DNA from: Protula sp. h YS-2021
Lineage: Eukaryota; Annelida; Polychaeta; Sabellida; Serpulidae
Reading direction: 5' to 3'
Length of the DNA stretch: 64,000 nucleotides
Assembly (NCBI GenBank): GCA_949752745.1
Contig: OX457027.1
Location: 80,345,214 to 80,409,213 of the forward strand
The position numbers and the translations under genes were made by a program. Under the pieces are notes generated by a model. That model was not told the origin of the DNA and ran no database searches. It worked only from the letters and a program-made list of their open reading frames with translations. Shown piece after piece: positions 41,201 to 56,200 of the stretch (position 1 is the first letter of the stretch; every line of letters begins with the position of its first letter).

Positions 41201-43443
41201 CAGTTACCAAATTTAGAAATCATGCAAAAGGAAAAATATATTGGTAAATATTCAATAGGTGCAAAAACTCCCAAAATTGGCCATTAGGTCCTCATTCAGT
41301 TTATTTACTTTTTAAAGGCCGCCACTAATTGCGAGTACTCAATTCCTTTACTGTCCTTTAAGAAAATATTACAGCTTCAAAACTACACATTTTAACACTT
41401 TGTTCTGTTATTTACAAATTCCACTGAAAGATTTTGGAATTTATAAAAAAAAAAAAATTAAAAAAATTTTTTGTCCAAAAATTTTTTTCATAGGTACAAG
41501 ATTTCAAATGAAGGAAATATAAGTGCTGTAACATGCTCTTTACAATAACTATTACTGGTTACGGAAACAAAATAACTTTCAAAATAAAAAAGTTACAACC
41601 CTTCAAGTTTTATTTTTTTTGTTTGACAAAAATCCAATTATCATAATTTGGTAGCAATCTTAAATGCACTGCGAAATTGTTACGCATCGTTCGATTTGGC
41701 TCATTTTTCCCAAGTTTATTTCCTATACAGCATTGTTTAAGAAAATATAACTTTGATTAAGAATTTCAAAAATAATTGCCCCATATAAGGAACAAGACCA
41801 CAATTACTTCCGCCTTCATTGCCCAATAACAGGAAGACTATTAGCATGGCAGCTGTACTTTTCCGATAATGTTATGATTGTTCCGGGCAATCAGTAATAA
41901 ACTTGTGGCATGCTTATGTTCCCAAAGGGTTGTACTAGAGGCATGCTTAAACTCCTTGCAATCAAGCGTATAGTTTTTGAGAAATATGACGTCAAAGTTC
42001 ACTAATTTTTTCATGTTATCGAGCGACTTCGAGATCCATGGGTGCCCCTGTTTGATGCGAGATAGCAAAAAATCCAATTGGTCAACCCCCAAATATTTTG
42101 GTGTTTTTTGCCTTCTCAAGGGTTAGTTTGAAGGATTTAATAAAGCTTGATTTCCCAGCAATGTTGTAGAAGACGTCAGATTTCGAAATTCTATAAAGAA
42201 ACATATAAGTAAATTAATTGTGGTCTTAGGCCTGATATGGCATATATGAAAGTGAGAGGTCTAGGACTATAGAAGGATGTTTCGTCTTATTTTTCCACAA
42301 ACTGCCATGAATCGGCCCAAAAATATTGAAAACTGTTGCTTTCTAAGCCTTTTGATTATATTGCTTAAATTTTTGTTTTAAATGTAGATTTTGTGTGATT
42401 TACGATGTCATTTTTTGAAATATTGTAATTTTTATTGATAATTTGAATATCAGGCTTTAAAAGCGCCATATTTAAGTAGAATGGCTCCAAACCTACATAG
42501 GAACAGCTTAAAATTGCCATTTCCGTTTGAATAAAGTGTGAAACAGCCATGTATTTTATGTGATTTTTTGCAAATATCGATGATTCTGGGGGGGGGGGGT
42601 TTATTTTTGGTTTTATGTGGGCATGTTTTTCTGTTTATTCAGCCTGATCATTTGAAAAACTAAACTTTTATTATATGTGTCATGAACTGGCTACAAATAG
42701 GCAGGTTTTGGTAAGAAATATATATATTTTTTAAAAAGGAGGTAAATATTGATTTTTTTCACTGTTTTACGTTTTTAGCTTGGATATTTCTGTTGCCAGA
42801 CACGTAGTTCAAGGTAAAAAAATGTGTGACCGTTTTATGATGTTTAGTACCACGGCAAAACAACAGTTACCAAATTTAGAAATCATGCAAAAGGAAAAAT
42901 ATATTGGTAAATATTCAATAGGTGCAAAAACTCCCAAAATTGGCCATTAGGTCCTCATTCAGTTTATTTACTTTTTAAAGGCCGCCACTAATTGCGAGTA
43001 CTCAATTCCTTTACTGTCCTTTAAGAAAATATTACAGCTTCAAAACTACACATTTTAACACTTTGTTCTGTTATTTACAAATTCCACTGAAAGATTTTGG
43101 AATTTATAAAAAAAAAAAAATTAAAAAAATTTTTTGTCCAAAAATTTTTCTCATAGGTACAAGATTTCAAATGAAGGAAATATAAGTGCTGTAACATGCT
43201 CTTTACAATAACTATTACTGGTTACGGAAACAAAATAACTTTCAAAATAAAAAAGTTACAACCCTTCAAGTTTTATTTTTTTTGTTTGACAAAAATCCAA
43301 TTATCATAATTTGGTAGCAATCTTAAATGCACTGCGAAATTGTTACGCATCGTTCGATTTGGCTCATTTTTCCCAAGTTTATTTCCTATACAGCATTGTT
43401 TAAGAAAATATAACTTTGATTAAGAATTTCAAAAATAATTGCC

Positions 43444-43457
43444 CCATATTATTATGG
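43444..43457. repeat. Altered inverted-repeat tip in monomer 17
   Basis: The left arm reads CCATATTATTATGG instead of CCATATAAGG, a 4-bp gain at the tip. The rest of the segment is intact. Confidence 0.85.
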
Positions 43458-46041
43458 AACAAGACCACAATTACTTCCGCCTTCATTGCCCAATAACAGG
43501 AAGACTATTAGCATGGCAGCTGTACTTTTCCGATAATGTTATGATTGTTCCGGGCAATCAGTAATAAACTTGTGGCATGCTTATGTTCCCAAAGGGTTGT
43601 ACTAGAGGCATGCTTAAACTCCTTGCAATCAAGCGTATAGTTTTTGAGAAATATGACGTCAAAGTTCACTAATTTTTTCATGTTATCGAGCGACTTCGAG
43701 ATCCATGGGTGCCCCTGTTTGATGCGAGATAGCAAAAAATCCAATTGGTCAACCCCCAAATATTTTGGTGTTTTTTGCCTTCTCAAGGGTTAGTTTGAAG
43801 GATTTAATAAAGCTTGATTTCCCAGCAATGTTGTAGAAGACGTCAGATTTCGAAATTCTATAAAGAAACATATAAGTAAATTAATTGTGGTCTTAGGCCT
43901 GATATGGCATATATGAAAGTGAGAGGTCTAGGACTATAGAAGGATGTTTCGTCTTATTTTTCCACAAACTGCCATGAATCGGCCCAAAAATATTGAAAAC
44001 TGTTGCTTTCTAAGCCTTTTGATTATATTGCTTAAATTTTTGTTTTAAATGTAGATTTTGTGTGATTTACGATGTCATTTTTTGAAATATTGTAATTTTT
44101 ATTGATAATTTGAATATCAGGCTTTAAAAGCGCCATATTTAAGTAGAATGGCTCCAAACCTACATAGGAACAGCTTAAAATTGCCATTTCCGTTTGAATA
44201 AAGTGTGAAACAGCCATGTATTTTATGTGATTTTTTGCAAATATCGATGATTCTGGGGGGGGGGGGGGTTTATTTTTGGTTTTATGTGGGCATGTTTTTC
44301 TGTTTATTCAGCCTGATCATTTGAAAAACTAAACTTTTATTATATGTGTCATGAACTGGCTACAAATAGGCAGGTTTTGGTAAGAAATATATATATTTTT
44401 TAAAAAGGAGGTAAATATTGATTTTTTTCACTGTTTTACGTTTTTAGCTTGGATATTTCTGTTGCCAGACACGTAGTTCAAGGTAAAAAAATGTGTGACC
44501 GTTTTATGATGTTTAGTACCACGGCAAAACAACAGTTACCAAATTTAGAAATCATGCAAAAGGAAAAATATATTGGTAAATATTCAATAGGTGCAAAAAC
44601 TCCCAAAATTGGCCATTAGGTCCTCATTCAGTTTATTTACTTTTTAAAGGCCGCCACTAATTGCGAGTACTCAATTCCTTTACTGTCCTTTAAGAAAATA
44701 TTACAGCTTCAAAACTACACATTTTAACACTTTGTTCTGTTATTTACAAATTCCACTGAAAGATTTTGGAATTTATAAAAAAAAAAAAATTAAAAAAATT
44801 TTTTGTCCAAAAATTTTTCTCATAGGTACAAGATTTCAAATGAAGGAAATATAAGTGCTGTAACATGCTCTTTACAATAACTATTACTGGTTACGGAAAC
44901 AAAATAACTTTCAAAATAAAAAAGTTACAACCCTTCAAGTTTTATTTTTTTTGTTTGACAAAAATCCAATTATCATAATTTGGTAGCAATCTTAAATGCA
45001 CTGCGAAATTGTTACGCATCGTTCGATTTGGCTCATTTTTCCCAAGTTTATTTCCTATACAGCATTGTTTAAGAAAATATAACTTTGATTAAGAATTTCA
45101 AAAATAATTGCCCCATATAAGGAACAAGACCACAATTACTTCCGCCTTCATTGCCCAATAACAGGAAGACTATTAGCATGGCAGCTGTACTTTTCCGATA
45201 ATGTTATGATTGTTCCGGGCAATCAGTAATAAACTTGTGGCATGCTTATGTTCCCAAAGGGTTGTACTAGAGGCATGCTTAAACTCCTTGCAATCAAGCG
45301 TATAGTTTTTGAGAAATATGACGTCAAAGTTCACTAATTTTTTCATGTTATCGAGCGACTTCGAGATCCATGGGTGCCCCTGTTTGATGCGAGATAGCAA
45401 AAAATCCAATTGGTCAACCCCCAAATATTTTGGTGTTTTTTGCCTTCTCAAGGGTTAGTTTGAAGGATTTAATAAAGCTTGATTTCCCAGCAATGTTGTA
45501 GAAGACGTCAGATTTCGAAATTCTATAAAGAAACATATAAGTAAATTAATTGTGGTCTTAGGCCTGATATGGCATATATGAAAGTGAGAGGTCTAGGACT
45601 ATAGAAGGATGTTTCGTCTTATTTTTCCACAAACTGCCATGAATCGGCCCAAAAATATTGAAAACTGTTGCTTTCTAAGCCTTTTGATTATATTGCTTAA
45701 ATTTTTGTTTTAAATGTAGATTTTGTGTGATTTACGATGTCATTTTTTGAAATATTGTAATTTTTATTGATAATTTGAATATCAGGCTTTAAAAGCGCCA
45801 TATTTAAGTAGAATGGCTCCAAACCTACATAGGAACAGCTTAAAATTGCCATTTCCGTTTGAATAAAGTGTGAAACAGCCATGTATTTTATGTGATTTTT
45901 TGCAAATATCGATGATTCTGGGGGGGGGGGGGTTTATTTTTGGTTTTATGTGGGCATGTTTTTCTGTTTATTCAGCCTGATCATTTGAAAAACTAAACTT
46001 TTATTATATGTGTCATGAACTGGCTACAAATAGGCAGGTTT

Positions 46042-47258
46042 TGGTAAGAAATATATATATTTTTTAAAAAGGAGGTAAATATTGATTTTTTTCACTGTTT
46101 TACGTTTTTAGCTTGGATATTTCTGTTGCCAGACACGTAGTTCAAGGTAAAAAAATGTGTGACCGTTTTATGATGTTTAGTACCACGGCAAAACAACAGT
46201 TACCAAATTTAGAAATCATGCAAAAGGAAAAATATATTGGTAAATATTCAATAGGTGCAAAAACTCCCAAAATTGGCCATTAGGTCCTCATTCAGTTTAT
46301 TTACTTTTTAAAGGCCGCCACTAATTGCGAGTACTCAATTCCTTTACTGTCCTTTAAGAAAATATTACAGCTTCAAAACTACACATTTTAACACTTTGTT
46401 CTGTTATTTACAAATTCCACTGAAAGATTTTGGAATTTATAAAAAAAAAAAAATTAAAAAAATTTTTTGTCCAAAAATTTTTCTCATAGGTACAAGATTT
46501 CAAATGAAGGAAATATAAGTGCTGTAACATGCTCTTTACAATAACTATTACTGGTTACGGAAACAAAATAACTTTCAAAATAAAAAAGTTACAACCCTTC
46601 AAGTTTTATTTTTTTTGTTTGACAAAAATCCAATTATCATAATTTGGTAGCAATCTTAAATGCACTGCGAAATTGTTACGCATCGTTCGATTTGGCTCAT
46701 TTTTCCCAAGTTTATTTCCTATACAGCATTGTTTAAGAAAATATAACTTTGATTAAGAATTTCAAAAATAATTGCCCCATATGATATGGCATATATGAAA
46801 GTGAGAGGTCTAGGACTATAGAAGGATGTTTCGTCTTATTTTTCCACAAACTGCCATGAATCGGCCCAAAAATATTGAAAACTGTTGCTTTCTAAGCCTT
46901 TTGATTATATTGCTTAAATTTTTGTTTTAAATGTAGATTTTGTGTGATTTACGATGTCATTTTTTGAAATATTGTAATTTTTATTGATAATTTGAATATC
47001 AGGCTTTAAAAGCGCCATATTTAAGTAGAATGGCTCCAAACCTACATAGGAACAGCTTAAAATTGCCATTTCCGTTTGAATAAAGTGTGAAACAGCCATG
47101 TATTTTATGTGATTTTTTGCAAATATCGATGATTCTGGGGGGGGGGGGGTTTATTTTTGGTTTTATGTGGGCATGTTTTTCTGTTTATTCAGCCTGATCA
47201 TTTGAAAAACTAAACTTTTATTATATGTGTCATGAACTGGCTACAAATAGGCAGGTTT
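46042..47258. repeat. Monomer 19, lacking about 447 bp between the inverted-repeat tips
   Basis: The junction GCCCCATAT|GATATGGC at about 46783 joins the outer parts of the two inverted-repeat arms. The rest of the monomer matches its neighbours. The 92-codon frame is absent. Confidence 0.9.
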
Positions 47259-50200
47259 TGGTAAGAAATATATATATTTTTTAAAAAGGAGGTAAATATT
47301 GATTTTTTTCACTGTTTTACGTTTTTAGCTTGGATATTTCTGTTGCCAGACACGTAGTTCAAGGTAAAAAAATGTGTGACCGTTTTATGATGTTTAGTAC
47401 CACGGCAAAACAACAGTTACCAAATTTAGAAATCATGCAAAAGGAAAAATATATTGGTAAATATTCAATAGGTGCAAAAACTCCCAAAATTGGCCATTAG
47501 GTCCTCATTCAGTTTATTTACTTTTTAAAGGCCGCCACTAATTGCGAGTACTCAATTCCTTTACTGTCCTTTAAGAAAATATTACAGCTTCAAAACTACA
47601 CATTTTAACACTTTGTTCTGTTATTTACAAATTCCACTGAAAGATTTTGGAATTTATAAAAAAAAAAAAATTAAAAAAATTTTTTGTCCAAAAATTTTTC
47701 TCATAGGTACAAGATTTCAAATGAAGGAAATATAAGTGCTGTAACATGCTCTTTACAATAACTATTACTGGTTACGGAAACAAAATAACTTTCAAAATAA
47801 AAAAGTTACAACCCTTCAAGTTTTATTTTTTTTGTTTGACAAAAATCCAATTATCATAATTTGGTAGCAATCTTAAATGCACTGCGGAATTGTTACGCAT
47901 CGTTCGATTTGGCTCATTTTTCCCAAGTTTATTTCCTATACAGCATTGTTTAAGAAAATATAACTTTGATTAAGAATTTCAAAAATAATTGCCCCATATA
48001 AGGAACAAGACCACAATTACTTCCGCCTTCATTGCCCAATAACAGGAAGACTATTAGCATGGCAGCTGTACTTTTCCGATAATGTTATGATTGTTCCGGG
48101 CAATCAGTAATAAACTTGTGGCATGCTTATGTTCCCAAAGGGTTGTACTAGAGGCATGCTTAAACTCCTTGCAATCAAGCGTATAGTTTTTGAGAAATAT
48201 GACGTCAAAGTTCACTAATTTTTTCATGTTATCGAGCGACTTCGAGATCCATGGGTGCCCCTGTTTGATGCGAGATAGCAAAAAATCCAATTGGTCAACC
48301 CCCAAATATTTTGGTGTTTTTTGCCTTCTCAAGGGTTAGTTTGAAGGATTTAATAAAGCTTGATTTCCCAGCAATGTTGTAGAAGACGTCAGATTTCGAA
48401 ATTCTATAAAGAAACATATAAGTAAATTAATTGTGGTCTTAGGCCTGATATGGCATATATGAAAGTGAGAGGTCTAGGACTATAGAAGGATGTTTCGTCT
48501 TATTTTTCCACAAACTGCCATGAATCGGCCCAAAAATATTGAAAACTGTTGCTTTCTAAGCCTTTTGATTATATTGCTTAAATTTTTGTTTTAAATGTAG
48601 ATTTTGTGTGATTTACGATGTCATTTTTTGAAATATTGTAATTTTTATTGATAATTTGAATATCAGGCTTTAAAAGCGCCATATTTAAGTAGAATGGCTC
48701 CAAACCTACATAGGAACAGCTTAAAATTGCCATTTCCGTTTGAATAAAGTGTGAAACAGCCATGTATTTTATGTGATTTTTTGCAAATATCGATGATTCT
48801 GGGGGGGGGGGGGGGGTTTATTTTTGGTTTTATGTGGGCATGTTTTTCTGTTTATTCAGCCTGATCATTTGAAAAACTAAACTTTTATTATATGTGTCAT
48901 GAACTGGCTACAAATAGGCAGGTTTTGGTAAGAAATATATATATTTTTTAAAAAGGAGGTAAATATTGATTTTTTTCACTGTTTTACGTTTTTAGCTTGG
49001 ATATTTCTGTTGCCAGACACGTAGTTCAAGGTAAAAAAATGTGTGACCGTTTTATGATGTTTAGTACCACGGCAAAACAACAGTTACCAAATTTAGAAAT
49101 CATGCAAAAGGAAAAATATATTGGTAAATATTCAATAGGTGCAAAAACTCCCAAAATTGGCCATTAGGTCCTCATTCAGTTTATTTACTTTTTAAAGGCC
49201 GCCACTAATTGCGAGTACTCAATTCCTTTACTGTCCTTTAAGAAAATATTACAGCTTCAAAACTACACATTTTAACACTTTGTTCTGTTATTTACAAATT
49301 CCACTGAAAGATTTTGGAATTTATAAAAAAAAAAAAATTAAAAAAATTTTTTGTCCAAAAATTTTTCTCATAGGTACAAGATTTCAAATGAAGGAAATAT
49401 AAGTGCTGTAACATGCTCTTTACAATAACTATTACTGGTTACGGAAACAAAATAACTTTCAAAATAAAAAAGTTACAACCCTTCAAGTTTTATTTTTTTT
49501 GTTTGACAAAAATCCAATTATCATAATTTGGTAGCAATCTTAAATGCACTGCGAAATTGTTACGCATCGTTCGATTTGGCTCATTTTTCCCAAGTTTATT
49601 TCCTATACAGCATTGTTTAAGAAAATATAACTTTGATTAAGAATTTCAAAAATAATTGCCCCATATAAGGAACAAGACCACAATTACTTCCGCCTTCATT
49701 GCCCAATAACAGGAAGACTATTAGCATGGCAGCTGTACTTTTCCGATAATGTTATGATTGTTCCGGGCAATCAGTAATAAACTTGTGGCATGCTTATGTT
49801 CCCAAAGGGTTGTACTAGAGGCATGCTTAAACTCCTTGCAATCAAGCGTATAGTTTTTGAGAAATATGACGTCAAAGTTCACTAATTTTTTCATGTTATC
49901 GAGCGACTTCGAGATCCATGGGTGCCCCTGTTTGATGCGAGATAGCAAAAAATCCAATTGGTCAACCCCCAAATATTTTGGTGTTTTTTGCCTTCTCAAG
50001 GGTTAGTTTGAAGGATTTAATAAAGCTTGATTTCCCAGCAATGTTGTAGAAGACGTCAGATTTCGAAATTCTATAAAGAAACATATAAGTAAATTAATTG
50101 TGGTCTTAGGCCTGATATGGCATATATGAAAGTGAGAGGTCTAGGACTATAGAAGGATGTTTCGTCTTATTTTTCCACAAACTGCCATGAATCGGCCCAA

Positions 50201-53200
50201 AAATATTGAAAACTGTTGCTTTCTAAGCCTTTTGATTATATTGCTTAAATTTTTGTTTTAAATGTAGATTTTGTGTGATTTACGATGTCATTTTTTGAAA
50301 TATTGTAATTTTTATTGATAATTTGAATATCAGGCTTTAAAAGCGCCATATTTAAGTAGAATGGCTCCAAACCTACATAGGAACAGCTTAAAATTGCCAT
50401 TTCCGTTTGAATAAAGTGTGAAACAGCCATGTATTTTATGTGATTTTTTGCAAATATCGATGATTCTGGGGGGGGGGGGTTTATTTTTGGTTTTATGTGG
50501 GCATGTTTTTCTGTTTATTCAGCCTGATCATTTGAAAAACTAAACTTTTATTATATGTGTCATGAACTGGCTACAAATAGGCAGGTTTTGGTAAGAAATA
50601 TATATATTTTTTAAAAAGGAGGTAAATATTGATTTTTTTCACTGTTTTACGTTTTTAGCTTGGATATTTCTGTTGCCAGACACGTAGTTCAAGGTAAAAA
50701 AATGTGTGACCGTTTTATGATGTTTAGTACCACGGCAAAACAACAGTTACCAAATTTAGAAATCATGCAAAAGGAAAAATATATTGGTAAATATTCAATA
50801 GGTGCAAAAACTCCCAAAATTGGCCATTAGGTCCTCATTCAGTTTATTTACTTTTTAAAGGCCGCCACTAATTGCGAGTACTCAATTCCTTTACTGTCCT
50901 TTAAGAAAATATTACAGCTTCAAAACTACACATTTTAACACTTTGTTCTGTTATTTACAAATTCCACTGAAAGATTTTGGAATTTATAAAAAAAAAAAAA
51001 TTAAAAAAATTTTTTGTCCAAAAATTTTTCTCATAGGTACAAGATTTCAAATGAAGGAAATATAAGTGCTGTAACATGCTCTTTACAATAACTATTACTG
51101 GTTACGGAAACAAAATAACTTTCAAAATAAAAAAGTTACAACCCTTCAAGTTTTATTTTTTTTGTTTGACAAAAATCCAATTATCATAATTTGGTAGCAA
51201 TCTTAAATGCACTGCGAAATTGTTACGCATCGTTCGATTTGGCTCATTTTTCCCAAGTTTATTTCCTATACAGCATTGTTTAAGAAAATATAACTTTGAT
51301 TAAGAATTTCAAAAATAATTGCCCCATATAAGGAACAAGACCACAATTACTTCCGCCTTCATTGCCCAATAACAGGAAGACTATTAGCATGGCAGCTGTA
51401 CTTTTCCGATAATGTTATGATTGTTCCGGGCAATCAGTAATAAACTTGTGGCATGCTTATGTTCCCAAAGGGTTGTACTAGAGGCATGCTTAAACTCCTT
51501 GCAATCAAGCGTATAGTTTTTGAGAAATATGACGTCAAAGTTCACTAATTTTTTCATGTTATCGAGCGACTTCGAGATCCATGGGTGCCCCTGTTTGATG
51601 CGAGATAGCAAAAAATCCAATTGGTCAACCCCCAAATATTTTGGTGTTTTTTGCCTTCTCAAGGGTTAGTTTGAAGGATTTAATAAAGCTTGATTTCCCA
51701 GCAATGTTGTAGAAGACGTCAGATTTCGAAATTCTATAAAGAAACATATAAGTAAATTAATTGTGGTCTTAGGCCTGATATGGCATATATGAAAGTGAGA
51801 GGTCTAGGACTATAGAAGGATGTTTCGTCTTATTTTTCCACAAACTGCCATGAATCGGCCCAAAAATATTGAAAACTGTTGCTTTCTAAGCCTTTTGATT
51901 ATATTGCTTAAATTTTTGTTTTAAATGTAGATTTTGTGTGATTTACGATGTCATTTTTTGAAATATTGTAATTTTTATTGATAATTTGAATATCAGGCTT
52001 TAAAAGCGCCATATTTAAGTAGAATGGCTCCAAACCTACATAGGAACAGCTTAAAATTGCCATTTCCGTTTGAATAAAGTGTGAAACAGCCATGTATTTT
52101 ATGTGATTTTTTGCAAATATCGATGATTCTGGGGGGGGGGGGGGGGTTTATTTTTGGTTTTATGTGGGCATGTTTTTCTGTTTATTCAGCCTGATCATTT
52201 GAAAAACTAAACTTTTATTATATGTGTCATGAACTGGCTACAAATAGGCAGGTTTTGGTAAGAAATATATATATTTTTTAAAAAGGAGGTAAATATTGAT
52301 TTTTTTCACTGTTTTACGTTTTTAGCTTGGATATTTCTGTTGCCAGACACGTAGTTCAAGGTAAAAAAATGTGTGACCGTTTTATGATGTTTAGTACCAC
52401 GGCAAAACAACAGTTACCAAATTTAGAAATCATGCAAAAGGAAAAATATATTGGTAAATATTCAATAGGTGCAAAAACTCCCAAAATTGGCCATTAGGTC
52501 CTCATTCAGTTTATTTACTTTTTAAAGGCCGCCACTAATTGCGAGTACTCAATTCCTTTACTGTCCTTTAAGAAAATATTACAGCTTCAAAACTACACAT
52601 TTTAACACTTTGTTCTGTTATTTACAAATTCCACTGAAAGATTTTGGAATTTATAAAAAAAAAAAAATTAAAAAAATTTTTTGTCCAAAAATTTTTCTCA
52701 TAGGTACAAGATTTCAAATGAAGGAAATATAAGTGCTGTAACATGCTCTTTACACTAACTATTACTGGTTACGGAAACAAAATAACTTTCAAAATAAAAA
52801 AGTTACAACCCTTCAAGTTTTATTTTTTTTGTTTGACAAAAATCCAATTATCATAATTTGGTAGCAATCTTAAATGCACTGCGAAATTGTTACGCATCGT
52901 TCGATTTGGCTCATTTTTCCCAAGTTTATTTCCTATACAGCATTGTTTAAGAAAATATAACTTTGATTAAGAATTTCAAAAATAATTGCCCCATATAAGG
53001 AACAAGACCACAATTACTTCCGCCTTCATTGCCCAATAACAGGAAGACTATTAGCATGGCAGCTGTACTTTTCCGATAATGTTATGATTGTTCCGGGCAA
53101 TCAGTAATAAACTTGTGGCATGCTTATGTTCCCAAAGGGTTGTACTAGAGGCATGCTTAAACTCCTTGCAATCAAGCGTATAGTTTTTGAGAAATATGAC

Positions 53201-56200
53201 GTCAAAGTTCACTAATTTTTTCATGTTATCGAGCGACTTCGAGATCCATGGGTGCCCCTGTTTGATGCGAGATAGCAAAAAATCCAATTGGTCAACCCCC
53301 AAATATTTTGGTGTTTTTTGCCTTCTCAAGGGTTAGTTTGAAGGATTTAATAAAGCTTGATTTCCCAGCAATGTTGTAGAAGACGTCAGATTTCGAAATT
53401 CTATAAAGAAACATATAAGTAAATTAATTGTGGTCTTAGGCCTGATATGGCATATATGAAAGTGAGAGGTCTAGGACTATAGAAGGATGTTTCGTCTTAT
53501 TTTTCCACAAACTGCCATGAATCGGCCCAAAAATATTGAAAACTGTTGCTTTCTAAGCCTTTTGATTATATTGCTTAAATTTTTGTTTTAAATGTAGATT
53601 TTGTGTGATTTACGATGTCATTTTTTGAAATATTGTAATTTTTATTGATAATTTGAATATCAGGCTTTAAAAGCGCCATATTTAAGTAGAATGGCTCCAA
53701 ACCTACATAGGAACAGCTTAAAATTGCCATTTCCGTTTGAATAAAGTGTGAAACAGCCATGTATTTTATGTGAGTTTTTGCAAATATCGATGATTCTGGG
53801 GGGGGGGGGGGGTTTATTTTTGGTTTTATGTGGGCATGTTTTTCTGTTTATTCAGCCTGATCATTTGAAAAACTAAACTTTTATTATATGTGTCATGAAC
53901 TGGCTACAAATAGGCAGGTTTTGGTAAGAAATATATATATTTTTTAAAAAGGAGGTAAATATTGATTTTTTTCACTGTTTTACGTTTTTAGCTTGGATAT
54001 TTCTGTTGCCAGACACGTAGTTCAAGGTAAAAAAATGTGTGACCGTTTTATGATGTTTAGTACCACGGCAAAACAACAGTTACCAAATTTAGAAATCATG
54101 CAAAAGGAAAAATATATTGGTAAATATTCAATAGGTGCAAAAACTCCCAAAATTGGCCATTAGGTCCTCATTCAGTTTATTTACTTTTTAAAGGCCGCCA
54201 CTAATTGCGAGTACTCAATTCCTTTACTGTCCTTTAAGAAAATATTACAGCTTCAAAACTACACATTTTAACACTTTGTTCTGTTATTTACAAATTCCAC
54301 TGAAAGATTTTGGAATTTATAAAAAAAAAAAAATTAAAAAAATTTTTTGTCCAAAAATTTTTCTCATAGGTACAAGATTTCAAATGAAGGAAATATAAGT
54401 GCTGTAACATGCTCTTTACAATAACTATTACTGGTTACGGAAACAAAATAACTTTCAAAATAAAAAAGTTACAACCCTTCAAGTTTTATTTTTTTTGTTT
54501 GACAAAAATCCAATTATCATAATTTGGTAGCAATCTTAAATGCACTGCGAAATTGTTACGCATCGTTCGATTTGGCTCATTTTTCCCAAGTTTATTTCCT
54601 ATACAGCATTGTTTAAGAAAATATAACTTTGATTAAGAATTTCAAAAATAATTGCCCCATATAAGGAACAAGACCACAATTACTTCCGCCTTCATTGCCC
54701 AATAACAGGAAGACTATTAGCATGGCAGCTGTACTTTTCCGATAATGTTATGATTGTTCCGGGCAATCAGTAATAAACTTGTGGCATGCTTATGTTCCCA
54801 AAGGGTTGTACTAGAGGCATGCTTAAACTCCTTGCAATCAAGCGTATAGTTTTTGAGAAATATGACGTCAAAGTTCACTAATTTTTTCATGTTATCGAGC
54901 GACTTCGAGATCCATGGGTGCCCCTGTTTGATGCGAGATAGCAAAAAATCCAATTGGTCAACCCCCAAATATTTTGGTGTTTTTTGCCTTCTCAAGGGTT
55001 AGTTTGAAGGATTTAATAAAGCTTGATTTCCCAGCAATGTTGTAGAAGACGTCAGATTTCGAAATTCTATAAAGAAACATATAAGTAAATTAATTGTGGT
55101 CTTAGGCCTGATATGGCATATATGAAAGTGAGAGGTCTAGGACTATAGAAGGATGTTTCGTCTTATTTTTCCACAAACTGCCATGAATCGGCCCAAAAAT
55201 ATTGAAAACTGTTGCTTTCTAAGCCTTTTGATTATATTGCTTAAATTTTTGTTTTAAATGTAGATTTTGTGTGATTTACGATGTCATTTTTTGAAATATT
55301 GTAATTTTTATTGATAATTTGAATATCAGGCTTTAAAAGCGCCATATTTAAGTAGAATGGCTCCAAACCTACATAGGAACAGCTTAAAATTGCCATTTCC
55401 GTTTGAATAAAGTGTGAAACAGCCATGTATTTTATGTGATTTTTTGCAAATATCGATGATTCTGGGGGGGGGGGGGGGGGTTTATTTTTGGTTTTATGTG
55501 GGCATGTTTTTCTGTTTATTCAGCCTGATCATTTGAAAAACTAAACTTTTATTATATGTGTCATGAACTGGCTACAAATAGGCAGGTTTTGGTAAGAAAT
55601 ATATATATTTTTTAAAAAGGAGGTAAATATTGATTTTTTTCACTGTTTTACGTTTTTAGCTTGGATATTTCTGTTGCCAGACACGTAGTTCAAGGTAAAA
55701 AAATGTGTGACCGTTTTATGATGTTTAGTACCACGGCAAAACAACAGTTACCAAATTTAGAAATCATGCAAAAGGAAAAATATATTGGTAAATATTCAAT
55801 AGGTGCAAAAACTCCCAAAATTGGCCATTAGGTCCTCATTCAGTTTATTTACTTTTTAAAGGCCGCCACTAATTGCGAGTACTCAATTCCTTTACTGTCC
55901 TTTAAGAAAATATTACAGCTTCAAAACTACACATTTTAACACTTTGTTCTGTTATTTACAAATTCCACTGAAAGATTTTGGAATTTATAAAAAAAAAAAA
56001 TTAAAAAAATTTTTTGTCCAAAAATTTTTCTCATAGGTACAAGATTTCAAATGAAGGAAATATAAGTGCTGTAACATGCTCTTTACAATAACTATTACTG
56101 GTTACGGAAACAAAATAACTTTCAAAATAAAAAAGTTACAACCCTTCAAGTTTTATTTTTTTTGTTTGACAAAAATCCAATTATCATAATTTGGTAGCAA